DNA of 9,779 nucleotides, taken from Campylobacterales bacterium (GTDB lineage: Bacteria; Campylobacterota; Campylobacteria; Campylobacterales; JALSKU01). Made by a program: the position numbers and the translations under genes. Every line of letters starts with the position of its first letter. Positions within the stretch are counted from its first letter, which is position 1. This document shows, in pieces, positions 1 to 6,791 of this stretch. The stretch spans positions 1-9,779 of the forward strand of contig JALVWW010000195.1 in NCBI GenBank assembly GCA_027023175.1, written 5' to 3'. A model generated the notes under the pieces. The model was not told the origin of the DNA and ran no database searches. It saw only the letters and a list, made by a program, of their open reading frames with translations.

Positions 1-944
1 ATATGCCTAAAAATTATAAAATAGTTGCCGCAAATACTTCAAGCGTGGAAGATGCGGCTTATCTTTTGAAGTATGACTCAGTTCACGGCAGAGCCGACTT
101 TGATATAAAAACCGAAGGCAATGAAAAACTTATAATAGGTGGAAACGAGATAACTATCGTTAGCTCTCATGACGCTACAAAACTTCCTTGGAAAGAGTTG
201 GGTATAGATATAGTTTTGGAGTGTACCGGACACTATACTGATGGTAATTTGGCAGTAGAGCATTTACAAGCAGGTGCTAAAAAAGTTATCATCTCGGCTC
301 CCGGAAAAAATATAGATAAAACGATAGTGCTTGGAGTCAATCAAAACGAATATGATCCTAAAAATCATCACCTTTTATCAAATGCATCTTGTACGACCAA
401 TTCTTTAGCTCCGGCTATGAAAGTTTTAGAGGAGAATTTTGGAGTTGAAAATGCAATGATAACAACAACTCATGCTTATACTTCAACTCAAACCACAGTT
501 GACAAAAGAGCTAAAAAAAGAAGAAGAGGAAGAGCTGCAGCGGTAAATATCATACCTACAACAACCGGAGCGGCTATAGCAACAACCGAAGTTATCCCGT
601 CTTTAAAAGGCAAAATGGAAGCGATGGCTCTTAGAGTCCCTGTTCCTGATGGTGCAATTACCGAGATAGTAGCACTTTTAAATAAATCCGTAACAGTTGA
701 AGAAGTAAACGAAGCTTTTAAAAAAGCAAGTGAGAGTGAATTGAAAGGAATACTTGAGATCACAATGGAAGAAGTTGTTTCAACCGATATTTTAGGCAAT
801 CTTCACTCAAGTATCATAGATGGACTCTCTACTTCAGTTGTAGGCGGTAAAATGGTAAAAGTTCTTGCCTGGTATGATAATGAGTATGGATACTCTCAAA
901 GACTTTTGGAATTGGCTGATTTTGTAGCAGGTAAAATGGAGTAG
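1..944 (+). CDS. gap: Glyceraldehyde-3-phosphate dehydrogenase, type I (5' end outside window)
   Basis: Interconverts glyceraldehyde-3-phosphate and 1,3-bisphosphoglycerate with NAD(P) in cytosolic glycolysis or gluconeogenesis. The frame is open from the window edge. The first visible ATG (position 3) is probably internal: 313 residues are seen against about 335 in the family, and the N-terminal GFGRIGR coenzyme motif is missing, so about 20 residues lie upstream. Counting from that Met, visible motifs are YDSVHG (24-29), SNASCTTN with catalytic Cys130, TTTHAYT with His157, NIIPTTTGAA (182-191) and the C-terminal WYDNEYGYS. The residue expected to be Asp32, selective for NAD, is Thr12 (AANTSS), and the S-loop reads VDKRAKKRRRGR instead of a Leu-Pro-containing stretch. 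Both features suggest NADP preference (inference). The next gene starts 2 nt after the stop, implying co-transcription. The GAPDH assignment is certain; the coenzyme is not. Confidence 0.96.
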   Translation, partial: MPKNYKIVAANTSSVEDAAYLLKYDSVHGRADFDIKTEGNEKLIIGGNEITIVSSHDATKLPWKELGIDIVLECTGHYTDGNLAVEHLQAGAKKVIISAPGKNIDKTIVLGVNQNEYDPKNHHLLSNASCTTNSLAPAMKVLEENFGVENAMITTTHAYTSTQTTVDKRAKKRRRGRAAAVNIIPTTTGAAIATTEVIPSLKGKMEAMALRVPVPDGAITEIVALLNKSVTVEEVNEAFKKASESELKGILEITMEEVVSTDILGNLHSSIIDGLSTSVVGGKMVKVLAWYDNEYGYSQRLLELADFVAGKME

Positions 945-946
945 AG

Positions 947-1645
947 ATGTCAAAACTTATCCTTGTAAGACATGGTCAAAGTGTTTATAACCAAAAAAAT
1001 ATATTTACCGGATGGAGTGATGTGGAACTAAGTTTTCAGGGTGAAAAAGAGGCGGAAGAAGCAGGAGAGCTTTTGAAAACAAACACACTCTATCCGGATA
1101 TTTGTTTTACTTCATGGCTTAAAAGAGCTATACACACTACTCAAATAGTTCTTAAAACTTTGGAATGGGAGCATATAGATGTCTGTAAAAGTTGGAAATT
1201 AAATGAGCGACATTATGGTGCATGGCAGGGTAAAAACAAAGATGAGATAAAAAAAGAGGTGGGAGAAGAGATGTTTTTGAGTATCCGAAGAGGCTATGAC
1301 ACTCCCCCGCCTCCCTTGGAAAAAAATGACAAAAGATCAGCTCTTTTTGAGAAAAAATATAAAGACATTGACCCTGAACTTTTACCAAGAAGCGAATCAT
1401 TAAAGGATACCAAAAAAAGGACAGTTAATTACTATTTTGAAAAAATTGTACCTTTTTTAGTTCGAAACAAAACTGTACTTGTCAGTGCTCACGGTAACTC
1501 TTTGAGGTCTTTGGTTATGCAGATAGAAAACCTCCATAAAGAGGATATTATGAGGTATGAGATAACTACAGGTGAGATTACGGTTTATGATTTTAACGAT
1601 ACAATGAAACTGACTGACAAAACCGTACTAAGGAAGAAAAAATGA
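947..1645 (+). CDS. gpmA: 2,3-bisphosphoglycerate-dependent phosphoglycerate mutase
   Basis: Interconverts 3-phosphoglycerate and 2-phosphoglycerate through a phosphohistidine, the cytosolic step adjoining Gap and Pgk. At 232 residues it shows the dPGM hallmarks: LVRHGQS with Arg8-His9-Gly10, NIFTGWSDVELS (18-29), Arg60, LNERHYG with Glu87, RRGYDTPPPPL (114-124), LPRSESLKDT (146-155) and SAHGNSLR with His182. These fall within two residues of the E. coli GpmA numbering as I recall it. The C-terminus is about 18 residues shorter than E. coli GpmA, and the usual GIPLVYE-like end reads GEITVYDF. The start is supported by GGAG at 938-941, inside the end of gap and 5 nt upstream. Its stop overlaps the next start as ATGA. 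Cofactor-independent GpmI is the form I know from Helicobacter and Campylobacter, so a dPGM here is notable. The shorter phosphatase-type members of the histidine phosphatase superfamily lack several of these motifs. Confidence 0.93.
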   Translation: MSKLILVRHGQSVYNQKNIFTGWSDVELSFQGEKEAEEAGELLKTNTLYPDICFTSWLKRAIHTTQIVLKTLEWEHIDVCKSWKLNERHYGAWQGKNKDEIKKEVGEEMFLSIRRGYDTPPPPLEKNDKRSALFEKKYKDIDPELLPRSESLKDTKKRTVNYYFEKIVPFLVRNKTVLVSAHGNSLRSLVMQIENLHKEDIMRYEITTGEITVYDFNDTMKLTDKTVLRKKK

Positions 1646-1884
1646 GTCATACTCATAAGAAAAAAAGTAAAAAATTTCCATATAAAAGATTTATTAAAGT
1701 ATTTCTAACATATTTCGTACTTTTTACCGCTCTTTCAGGGATGATTGATTATTATGCTTATATGGAATTTAACTTTTTATATTTTATATTGTTATCAGCT
1801 TTGGTAGCTTTGCCTATAGCTTATATACATATAAAAAGAGGTAAAAGAGACCATGTTGATGAGGTGGCTAACGAAATATTTTAG
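1642..1884 (+). CDS. Small two-helix membrane protein, unknown function
   Basis: I do not recognise this 80-residue protein. It starts with a strongly basic segment (HKKKSKKFPYKR, residues 5-16), followed by a hydrophobic helix at about 17-35, a short polar/aromatic turn (DYYAYMEFN, 36-44), a second helix at about 45-63, and a basic then acidic tail (KRGKRDHVDEVANE). By the positive-inside rule both ends should face the cytoplasm, making an inner-membrane hairpin. It is likely real: its ATG overlaps the gpmA stop (ATGA), AGGAAG sits at 1631-1636 about 5 nt upstream, and pgm follows after 8 nt. No signal peptidase site or catalytic motif is visible. A role in anchoring or regulating the sugar enzymes would be pure guesswork from position. 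Confidence 0.72.
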   Translation: MSHTHKKKSKKFPYKRFIKVFLTYFVLFTALSGMIDYYAYMEFNFLYFILLSALVALPIAYIHIKRGKRDHVDEVANEIF

Positions 1885-1892
1885 GAGTAAAA

Positions 1893-3533
1893 ATGGCGAC
1901 AGACCCAATGGCTGGAAAGCTTGTGCCAAAAGATAGACTGGAGGATATTCCGGCTCTTATCAGTGCATATTACACTTTGAAACCCGACCCAAACAATAAA
2001 GAAGAAATAGTATCTTTTGGAACTTCGGGTCACAGAGGAAATGCATATAAAAAAAGTTTTAATATTAACCATGTAAAAGCCATCTCTCAGGCAATTTGTG
2101 ACCATAGAAAAGAAAACGGTATAAACGGAGTTTTGTTTATAGGAAAAGATACCCATGCTCTTTCGACTCCTGCTCAAATGAGTGCTTTGGAAGTGTTTGC
2201 CGCAAATGAGGTGCAAGTTGCTATCGCAAAAGGTGAGGGATATACTCCCACGCCGTTAGTATCGTTTGCAATCATAGAGTATAATAAAAAGAAAAAAGAG
2301 ATAAGTGACGGTGTTGTTATCACTCCTTCACACAATCCCCCAAGTGACGGCGGATACAAATATAATCCTCCAAACGGAGGTCCGGCTGATACGGATATAA
2401 CTTCAGTAATAGAAAAAAGAGCAAACGAAATACTAAAAAATGGACTTAAAGAGGTCAAATCTATCCCTTATGAAGAGGCTATAAAAAGTCCTTTTGTAAG
2501 TGAATTTGACTTCATTACCCCTTATGTTAAAGCACTTAATGAGATAATTGATATAGACGCCATAAAAGAATCAAAGATAAAAATGGCAGCCAATCCTCTT
2601 GGAGGAACGGCTCTTGATGTTTATAAAAAGATAAAAGAGATGTATGAGCTTGATATGGATATCATAGATGATTTTGTAGATCCTACATTTTCTTTTATGC
2701 ATTTAGATCATGACGGTAAAGTAAGGATGGATTGCTCTTCGCCGTATGCTATGAAAGGATTGATTGAGCTTAGGGAAAGATATGATATAGCTTTTGGAAA
2801 TGATGTGGATGCTGATAGACATGGTATAGTAACTCCAAAAGGGGGACTTTTAAATCCAAATCACTACTTAAGTATCGCTATATGGTATCTTTTTAAACAT
2901 AGAAAATGGGATGAAAAGTTAAAAGTTGGAAAAACTTTGGTTTCAAGCTCAATGATAGATAGGGTTGCTAAAAAACTTGGAAGAGAAGTGTATGAAGTAC
3001 CTGTTGGTTTTAAATGGTTTAGTGACGGGCTTTTTAGCGGTGAGCTTGGTTTTGGAGGAGAAGAGAGTGCGGGAGCCAGCTTTTTAAGAAAGGATGGTAG
3101 TGTTTGGACTACCGATAAAGACGGTATCATTCTCACACTGCTTTCAGTTGAAATTTTAGCAAAAATTCAAAAGGATTTGAGTCTGATTTATGAAGAGTTT
3201 GAAAAAGAGTTTGGCAAATCCTTCTATGAAAGAATAGACGCACCTGCTTCAAAAGAGCAAAAAGAGATACTTAAAAATCTTGACCCAAATGATATAAAAG
3301 AAAAAACTTTAGGTGGAGAAAAAATAGAGCATATTTACTCAAAAGCGAGTGGAAACAAGGCAAGGATAGGTGGGCTTAAAATAGTGACAAAAAACGGATG
3401 GGTTGCACTTAGACCTTCCGGAACAGAGGATATATATAAAATTTATGCTGAAAGTTTTATATCCAAAGAGCACTTAAAAAGTATTCAGCTTGAGGCACAA
3501 GAGATTGTAAAAAGAGTATTGAAGGATATGTGA
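1893..3533 (+). CDS. pgm: Phosphoglucomutase (alpha-D-glucose phosphate-specific)
   Basis: Interconverts glucose-1-phosphate and glucose-6-phosphate, the gate between glycolysis/gluconeogenesis and glucan or nucleotide-sugar synthesis. It is 546 residues, the same length as E. coli Pgm, and collinear with it as I recall that sequence. Domains in order: N-terminal FGTSGHRG, KDTHALS; the phosphoserine loop TPSHNPPSDGG with Ser146; the metal loop NDVDADRHG with Asp304, Asp306 and Asp308; the sugar-binding GEES (Gly389 to Ser392); and the phosphate-binding RPSGTED (507-513) in the last domain. All catalytic motifs are intact, so it should be active. AGGAG at 1883-1887 precedes the ATG by 5 nt and overlaps the previous stop. 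Its TGA shares a base with the pgi ATG. Alpha-PGM of this type is clearly distinct from the ManB/GlmM-like phosphohexomutases. Confidence 0.97.
   Translation: MATDPMAGKLVPKDRLEDIPALISAYYTLKPDPNNKEEIVSFGTSGHRGNAYKKSFNINHVKAISQAICDHRKENGINGVLFIGKDTHALSTPAQMSALEVFAANEVQVAIAKGEGYTPTPLVSFAIIEYNKKKKEISDGVVITPSHNPPSDGGYKYNPPNGGPADTDITSVIEKRANEILKNGLKEVKSIPYEEAIKSPFVSEFDFITPYVKALNEIIDIDAIKESKIKMAANPLGGTALDVYKKIKEMYELDMDIIDDFVDPTFSFMHLDHDGKVRMDCSSPYAMKGLIELRERYDIAFGNDVDADRHGIVTPKGGLLNPNHYLSIAIWYLFKHRKWDEKLKVGKTLVSSSMIDRVAKKLGREVYEVPVGFKWFSDGLFSGELGFGGEESAGASFLRKDGSVWTTDKDGIILTLLSVEILAKIQKDLSLIYEEFEKEFGKSFYERIDAPASKEQKEILKNLDPNDIKEKTLGGEKIEHIYSKASGNKARIGGLKIVTKNGWVALRPSGTEDIYKIYAESFISKEHLKSIQLEAQEIVKRVLKDM
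3522..3526 (+). promoter_or_regulatory. Ribosome binding site deciding the pgi start
   Basis: AAGGA lies within the last codons of pgm, 6 nt before the ATG at 3533 but only 3 nt before the in-frame GTG at 3530. This spacing favours the ATG as the pgi start, overlapping the pgm stop by one base (TGATG), a typical coupled arrangement. Confidence 0.6.
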
Positions 3534-4813
3534 TGATAGAGTTTGAAAAATATTTTAGTTTTGATTTGGATGATGAAGCTAACAAAAAGATAATGAATGC
3601 TTTTGGCTCATTGGTGTATGAAAAAGAGAGAGGAGTAAGCGGATACTACAATCTTCCCTATGATTCTGTCAACTTGTTAAGTGAAGTAGAAAATTTTATA
3701 GTAAATGAAGATGGGATTTATCAAAGTGCAGTAAATATAGTGGTTATAGGCATAGGAGGTTCATCTTTGGGCACAAAAGCACTTGATTCTATGCTAAAAC
3801 ACAAATATAAAAATATAAAAAATATGCTGTTTTTGGAAAATCCCGACCCGGTTACACTCTCAAATAATTTATCTGCCATAAAAAAAGAAAATTCCATCTT
3901 TGTAGTTGTTTCCAAATCAGGGGGAACCATAGAGACTATGTCTATATTTAAAACAGTACTCTCTTATTTTGATATTGACCTTGAAAATAGTGATAAAAAA
4001 AGAGTTATCATCATAAGTGATGAGGGCTCTCCTCTTTGTAGATTTGCTGATAATTACAGCTTAAAAGCGTACACAATTCCTGGAAATGTAGGTGGAAGAT
4101 TTTCAGTTCTTAGTGCGGTAGGGATTGTGCCTTTGGCACTTGCAGGGTATAATGTCAAAGATATTTTAGACGGTGCAAGAGTTTTTTTAGAAAGTTTTTT
4201 TAACTCACAAGAAGAACATGTGGCTATAAAAGCTTTTTTTCAAGTTCAAAACTATAAAAAATATCCTATAAATGTTCTCTTTTCGTATGGTGACGCCCTG
4301 GAAGATTTTACCAAGTGGTTCATACAGCTTTGGGCAGAGTCTCTTGGCAAGATGGATACAAAGGGTAATAATGTGGGTCTGACTCCTGTAGCACATGTCG
4401 GTTCAGTTGATCAGCACTCTTTTTTACAACTGATTATGCAAGGACCAAGGGATAAAACTGTAACATTCATAAAAGTCAGTAACTTTGAAAATGATTTGAG
4501 CATCCCCGATATGTCACTAATAGACTTGGAAAAAACTGACTATGTAAATGCCCACAGTTTCAATGAACTCATCAATGCCGAGTGTGACGCTACAAAAGAG
4601 AGTATGGTAGCTATGAATATACCTGTAGATATGATAATACTGGATAAAATAGATGAAAAAAATATTGGAGAGCTTATAATGTATTTTGAATTATTGACTT
4701 CATATGCGGGGGCACTTTTCGGTATCAATACATATGACCAGCCCGGGGTCGAGTTTGGTAAAAAAATATTGGTAAAAAAATTTGATAAAAAAGAGGAAAA
4801 AGATATAAAATGA
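3533..4813 (+). CDS. pgi: Glucose-6-phosphate isomerase (short bacterial form)
   Basis: Interconverts glucose-6-phosphate and fructose-6-phosphate in the cytosol, connecting the triose part of the operon with phosphoglucomutase. The 426-residue product belongs to the short bacterial PGI type (about 400-450 residues). Motifs, numbered from the ATG at 3533: GIGGSSLG (73-80), the phosphate-binding SKSGGT (128-133), family signature GNVGGRFSVLSAVG (184-197) with Arg189, WAESLGK with Glu269, VDQHSF with His295, and the C-terminal signature NTYDQPGVEFGKK with Lys410. All expected catalytic residues are present. An in-frame GTG at 3530 would add one residue, but the AAGGA spacing favours 3533. The tail is lysine-rich (KKFDKKEEKDIK) and its stop overlaps the next gene as ATGA. 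Confidence 0.96.
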   Translation: MIEFEKYFSFDLDDEANKKIMNAFGSLVYEKERGVSGYYNLPYDSVNLLSEVENFIVNEDGIYQSAVNIVVIGIGGSSLGTKALDSMLKHKYKNIKNMLFLENPDPVTLSNNLSAIKKENSIFVVVSKSGGTIETMSIFKTVLSYFDIDLENSDKKRVIIISDEGSPLCRFADNYSLKAYTIPGNVGGRFSVLSAVGIVPLALAGYNVKDILDGARVFLESFFNSQEEHVAIKAFFQVQNYKKYPINVLFSYGDALEDFTKWFIQLWAESLGKMDTKGNNVGLTPVAHVGSVDQHSFLQLIMQGPRDKTVTFIKVSNFENDLSIPDMSLIDLEKTDYVNAHSFNELINAECDATKESMVAMNIPVDMIILDKIDEKNIGELIMYFELLTSYAGALFGINTYDQPGVEFGKKILVKKFDKKEEKDIK

Positions 4814-6456
4814 AGTTGATAAGTTATAATGTTGATAAAAAATATCAAACAAAAGTGGCATACTTTTCCATGGAGTTTGCCATAGACCAGGCTTTTAAAA
4901 ATTACAGCGGAGGTTTGGGTTTTTTGGCAGGGTCACATTTAAGAAGCGCAAATGATTTGGGGCAAAACACCATAGGTGTGGGGATACTTTGGAGTTATGG
5001 TTATTATGATCAGCACAGGCATGAAGACAGAACTTTGAAGGTTGATTTTTTAAGAAAATTTTACTATTTTTTAGAAGATTTGGATACAAAAGTGACTGTA
5101 GAGATAAATTCTGTACCCATTACGGTAAAAGCCTATCTTTTGCCATCTACCTGTTTTGATACGGCACCTTTGATACTGCTTTCAACCGATGTGTTTGAAA
5201 ATGATTATTTAGCCAGGACAATCACTCACAAACTTTATGACGCCAATGAAAGAACAAGAATTGCCCAAGAGATTGTTTTGGGAATAGGTGGGGTAAAAGT
5301 ACTTGAGGCATTAAAGCAAAAGATTGACATTTATCATTTAAATGAAGGGCATGCGCTTCCTTTGGTATTTGAGCTACTAAAAAAATATAAAACTCTTGAA
5401 GAAGTTAAAAAAAGAGTGGTTTTTACTACTCACACTCCCGAAATGGCAGGTAATGAAGAGCATGATACAGGACTTTTGCAGGAGATGGGTTTTTTTAACG
5501 GCTTTAGTGTAAATGAGGTTAAAGATGTTCTTGATTATCATGAAGATAACTTTTCATTGACCGTAGGTGCTTTAAAAAGTTCCAAAAGAGCAAATGCCGT
5601 TTCCAAGATACATGAAAAAGTTGCCAATGAAATGTGGAAAAATGTAAAAGGAAAATGTGAAATCATAGGCATAACCAATGCACAAAATATGAGATACTGG
5701 GCTGATAAACAACTTGTAAGCTGGTACCAGGAGCATGAGGATTATCAACTAGTAGGCAGGAAAAAGCATTTAAAAAGGATTTTATTTGAAGAGGTGGCAA
5801 ACCAGACAGGAAAACTTTTTGACCCGGATATTTTGACAATAGTATGGGCAAGAAGATTTGCCGAGTATAAAAGACCATGGCTTTTGGTATATGATTTTGA
5901 GAGATTTAAAAAACTTATAAGTAACACCGAAAGGCCGGTTCAAATTATTTGGGCGGGAAAACCTTATCCGCTTGATTATCGAGCGGTCAATATGTTTAAT
6001 GATTTGATAAATATCTCAAAAGAGTTTAAAAATGTAGCTGTACTTATAGGGTATGAGCTGAGACTTTCAAAACTTTTAAAACAAGGAAGCGATGTATGGC
6101 TGAATACTCCAAGGTATTCCAGAGAAGCCAGTGGAACAAGCGGTATGAGTGCGGTTGCAAATGCAAGTGTACATTTTTCTGTAGATGACGGTTGGCATGC
6201 TGAGTTTTATAAAGACGGTATCAACTCATTTACCATCCATCATGCCGATACCGGTCTAAGTATAGATGAACAAGATAGGATTGATTATGAAAATATGATG
6301 CAAATGCTTGAAAATGAAATATTGCCTATATACTATGACAAGCCTAAAAAATGGATACAAATCGTTAAAAACGGTATGAGTGATATAAGGTACTTCGATG
6401 CTTCCAGGATGGTCAGGGAGTACTATGAAAAGTTGTATGACTATCAAAAATACTAA
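4810..6456 (+). CDS. GT35-family alpha-glucan phosphorylase homologue lacking the PLP lysine
   Basis: Family members cleave alpha-1,4-glucan with phosphate to give glucose-1-phosphate, or extend it in reverse. At 548 residues it resembles the short alpha-glucan phosphorylase subfamily. Visible motifs: VAYFSMEFAI (16-25), YSGGLGFLAGSHLRSANDLG (32-51), YHLNEGHA (175-182), TTHTPEMAGNEEHD (206-219), WARRFAEYKRP (346-356; Arg349 and Lys354 match the phosphate-contacting Arg/Lys of phosphorylases), and TPRYSREASGTSGMSAVANA (433-452). In classical enzymes the last motif reads GT.xM-K, with lysine as the Schiff-base anchor for pyridoxal phosphate; here that position is Ser447. Activity and cofactor use are therefore open, although the fold and the other phosphate-site residues look preserved. 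It overlaps the pgi stop (ATGA). AGAGGA at 4792-4797 is 12 nt upstream, rather long, so translation may rely on coupling. The CBM48 gene follows directly and may supply glucan binding. Confidence 0.85.
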   Translation: MKLISYNVDKKYQTKVAYFSMEFAIDQAFKNYSGGLGFLAGSHLRSANDLGQNTIGVGILWSYGYYDQHRHEDRTLKVDFLRKFYYFLEDLDTKVTVEINSVPITVKAYLLPSTCFDTAPLILLSTDVFENDYLARTITHKLYDANERTRIAQEIVLGIGGVKVLEALKQKIDIYHLNEGHALPLVFELLKKYKTLEEVKKRVVFTTHTPEMAGNEEHDTGLLQEMGFFNGFSVNEVKDVLDYHEDNFSLTVGALKSSKRANAVSKIHEKVANEMWKNVKGKCEIIGITNAQNMRYWADKQLVSWYQEHEDYQLVGRKKHLKRILFEEVANQTGKLFDPDILTIVWARRFAEYKRPWLLVYDFERFKKLISNTERPVQIIWAGKPYPLDYRAVNMFNDLINISKEFKNVAVLIGYELRLSKLLKQGSDVWLNTPRYSREASGTSGMSAVANASVHFSVDDGWHAEFYKDGINSFTIHHADTGLSIDEQDRIDYENMMQMLENEILPIYYDKPKKWIQIVKNGMSDIRYFDASRMVREYYEKLYDYQKY

Positions 6457-6458
6457 AC

Positions 6459-6465
6459 AGGAGGG
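6459..6465 (+). promoter_or_regulatory. Strong Shine-Dalgarno for the CBM48 gene
   Basis: AGGAGGG, 5 nt before the ATG at 6471, is the closest match to the anti-SD consensus seen in the window. It sits in one of only two real intergenic gaps, so the small glycogen-binding protein may be translated independently and at a higher rate than its neighbours (inference). Confidence 0.75.
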
Positions 6466-6470
6466 AAAAA

Positions 6471-6758
6471 ATGATAAAAGTTAAGAAAAATGCAAACAAG
6501 GCATGGGTTACATTTACCTATGTGCCAAAAGAGGGTGAACAAAAAGTGGAATTGTTAGGCTCTTGGAGTGATTGGAAAGCTGAGAGTATGAAAAAAAAGA
6601 AAAACGGTGATTTTTATATTACCAAAATTTTACCTCTTGGAGTTATCTATGAATTTAGATACTTTATTGACGGCAAAAACTGGGCAAATGATGAAGATGC
6701 CATAGAAGTACACAATAGTTTTGGAGGAACCAATTCAGCAATAGATTTGAGTGCATAA
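6471..6758 (+). CDS. Free-standing CBM48 / AMPK-beta-like glycogen-binding protein
   Basis: A 95-residue protein consisting almost only of an early-set beta-sandwich of the CBM48 (isoamylase N-terminal / AMPK-beta glycogen-binding) type. Supporting features are VTFTYVPKEGEQKVELLG (13-30), the GSWSDW turn with Trp32 and Trp35, NGDFYITKILPLGVIYEFRY (45-64), IDGKNWAND with Trp71, and the terminal NSFGGTNSAIDL with Asn88. In AMPK-beta, two Trp residues and an Asn in equivalent places contact glycogen; the mapping here is by eye. No enzyme domain, signal peptide or membrane segment is present, so it is probably cytosolic. It follows the phosphorylase gene after 14 nt. CBM48 normally occurs fused to branching or debranching enzymes, so a separate protein may recruit the flanking enzymes to the polymer or act as a regulator. 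The domain call is firm; the role is inferred. Confidence 0.85.
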   Translation: MIKVKKNANKAWVTFTYVPKEGEQKVELLGSWSDWKAESMKKKKNGDFYITKILPLGVIYEFRYFIDGKNWANDEDAIEVHNSFGGTNSAIDLSA

Positions 6759-6781
6759 TGAGTGCAGCTACCAACAGTTAA
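6758..6781 (+). other. Possible seven-codon leader ORF (MSAATNS)
   Basis: An ATG shares a base with the CBM48 stop (TAATG) and opens a seven-codon frame ending in TAA at 6779-6781, ten bases before the ATG of the fusion gene. It has no Shine-Dalgarno of its own, so it could only be translated by ribosomes terminating on the CBM48 gene. It might carry ribosomes to the next start, or be chance. Confidence 0.2.
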
Positions 6782-6785
6782 AGGA
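6781..6785 (+). promoter_or_regulatory. Ribosome binding site deciding the nucleotidyltransferase start
   Basis: AAGGA lies 6 nt before the ATG at 6792. The longer in-frame alternative, GTG at 6762, has no Shine-Dalgarno and would add ten residues (MQLPTVKGNV) that do not fit the usual nucleotidyltransferase N-terminus, which begins just before the GGFGTR loop. Confidence 0.7.
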
Positions 6786-6791
6786 AATGTG

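Noticed and set aside
488..799. Antisense open frames, such as the hydrophobic one opposite gap
   Set aside because: They lie fully inside strongly supported genes, have no ribosome binding sites or recognisable domains, and are the usual reverse-strand shadows.
3530..3532. GTG start for pgi one codon upstream
   Set aside because: AAGGA is only 3 nt away, and the adjacent ATG has proper spacing.
4756..4791. Near-repeat GGTAAAAAAAT occurring twice at the end of pgi
   Set aside because: It follows from two Gly/Val-Lys-Lys codon groups in a lysine-rich tail. There is no hairpin or longer repeat unit.
6591..6604. A-run (A8 then A5) in the CBM48 gene, and a similar A8 near 7531, as phase-variation or slippage tracts
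   Set aside because: Such runs encode lysines and are expected in AT-rich DNA. The genes are metabolic rather than surface contingency loci, and no long G or C tracts are present.
6762..6791. Ten-residue N-terminal extension of the fusion protein from a GTG at 6762
   Set aside because: It has no Shine-Dalgarno, whereas AAGGA is well placed for the ATG at 6792, and the extra residues precede the normal family N-terminus.
6457..6791. Terminator or promoter in the two small gaps around the CBM48 gene
   Set aside because: No GC-rich stem followed by a T-run and no convincing -35/-10 pair is visible; the gaps are 14 and 33 bp.
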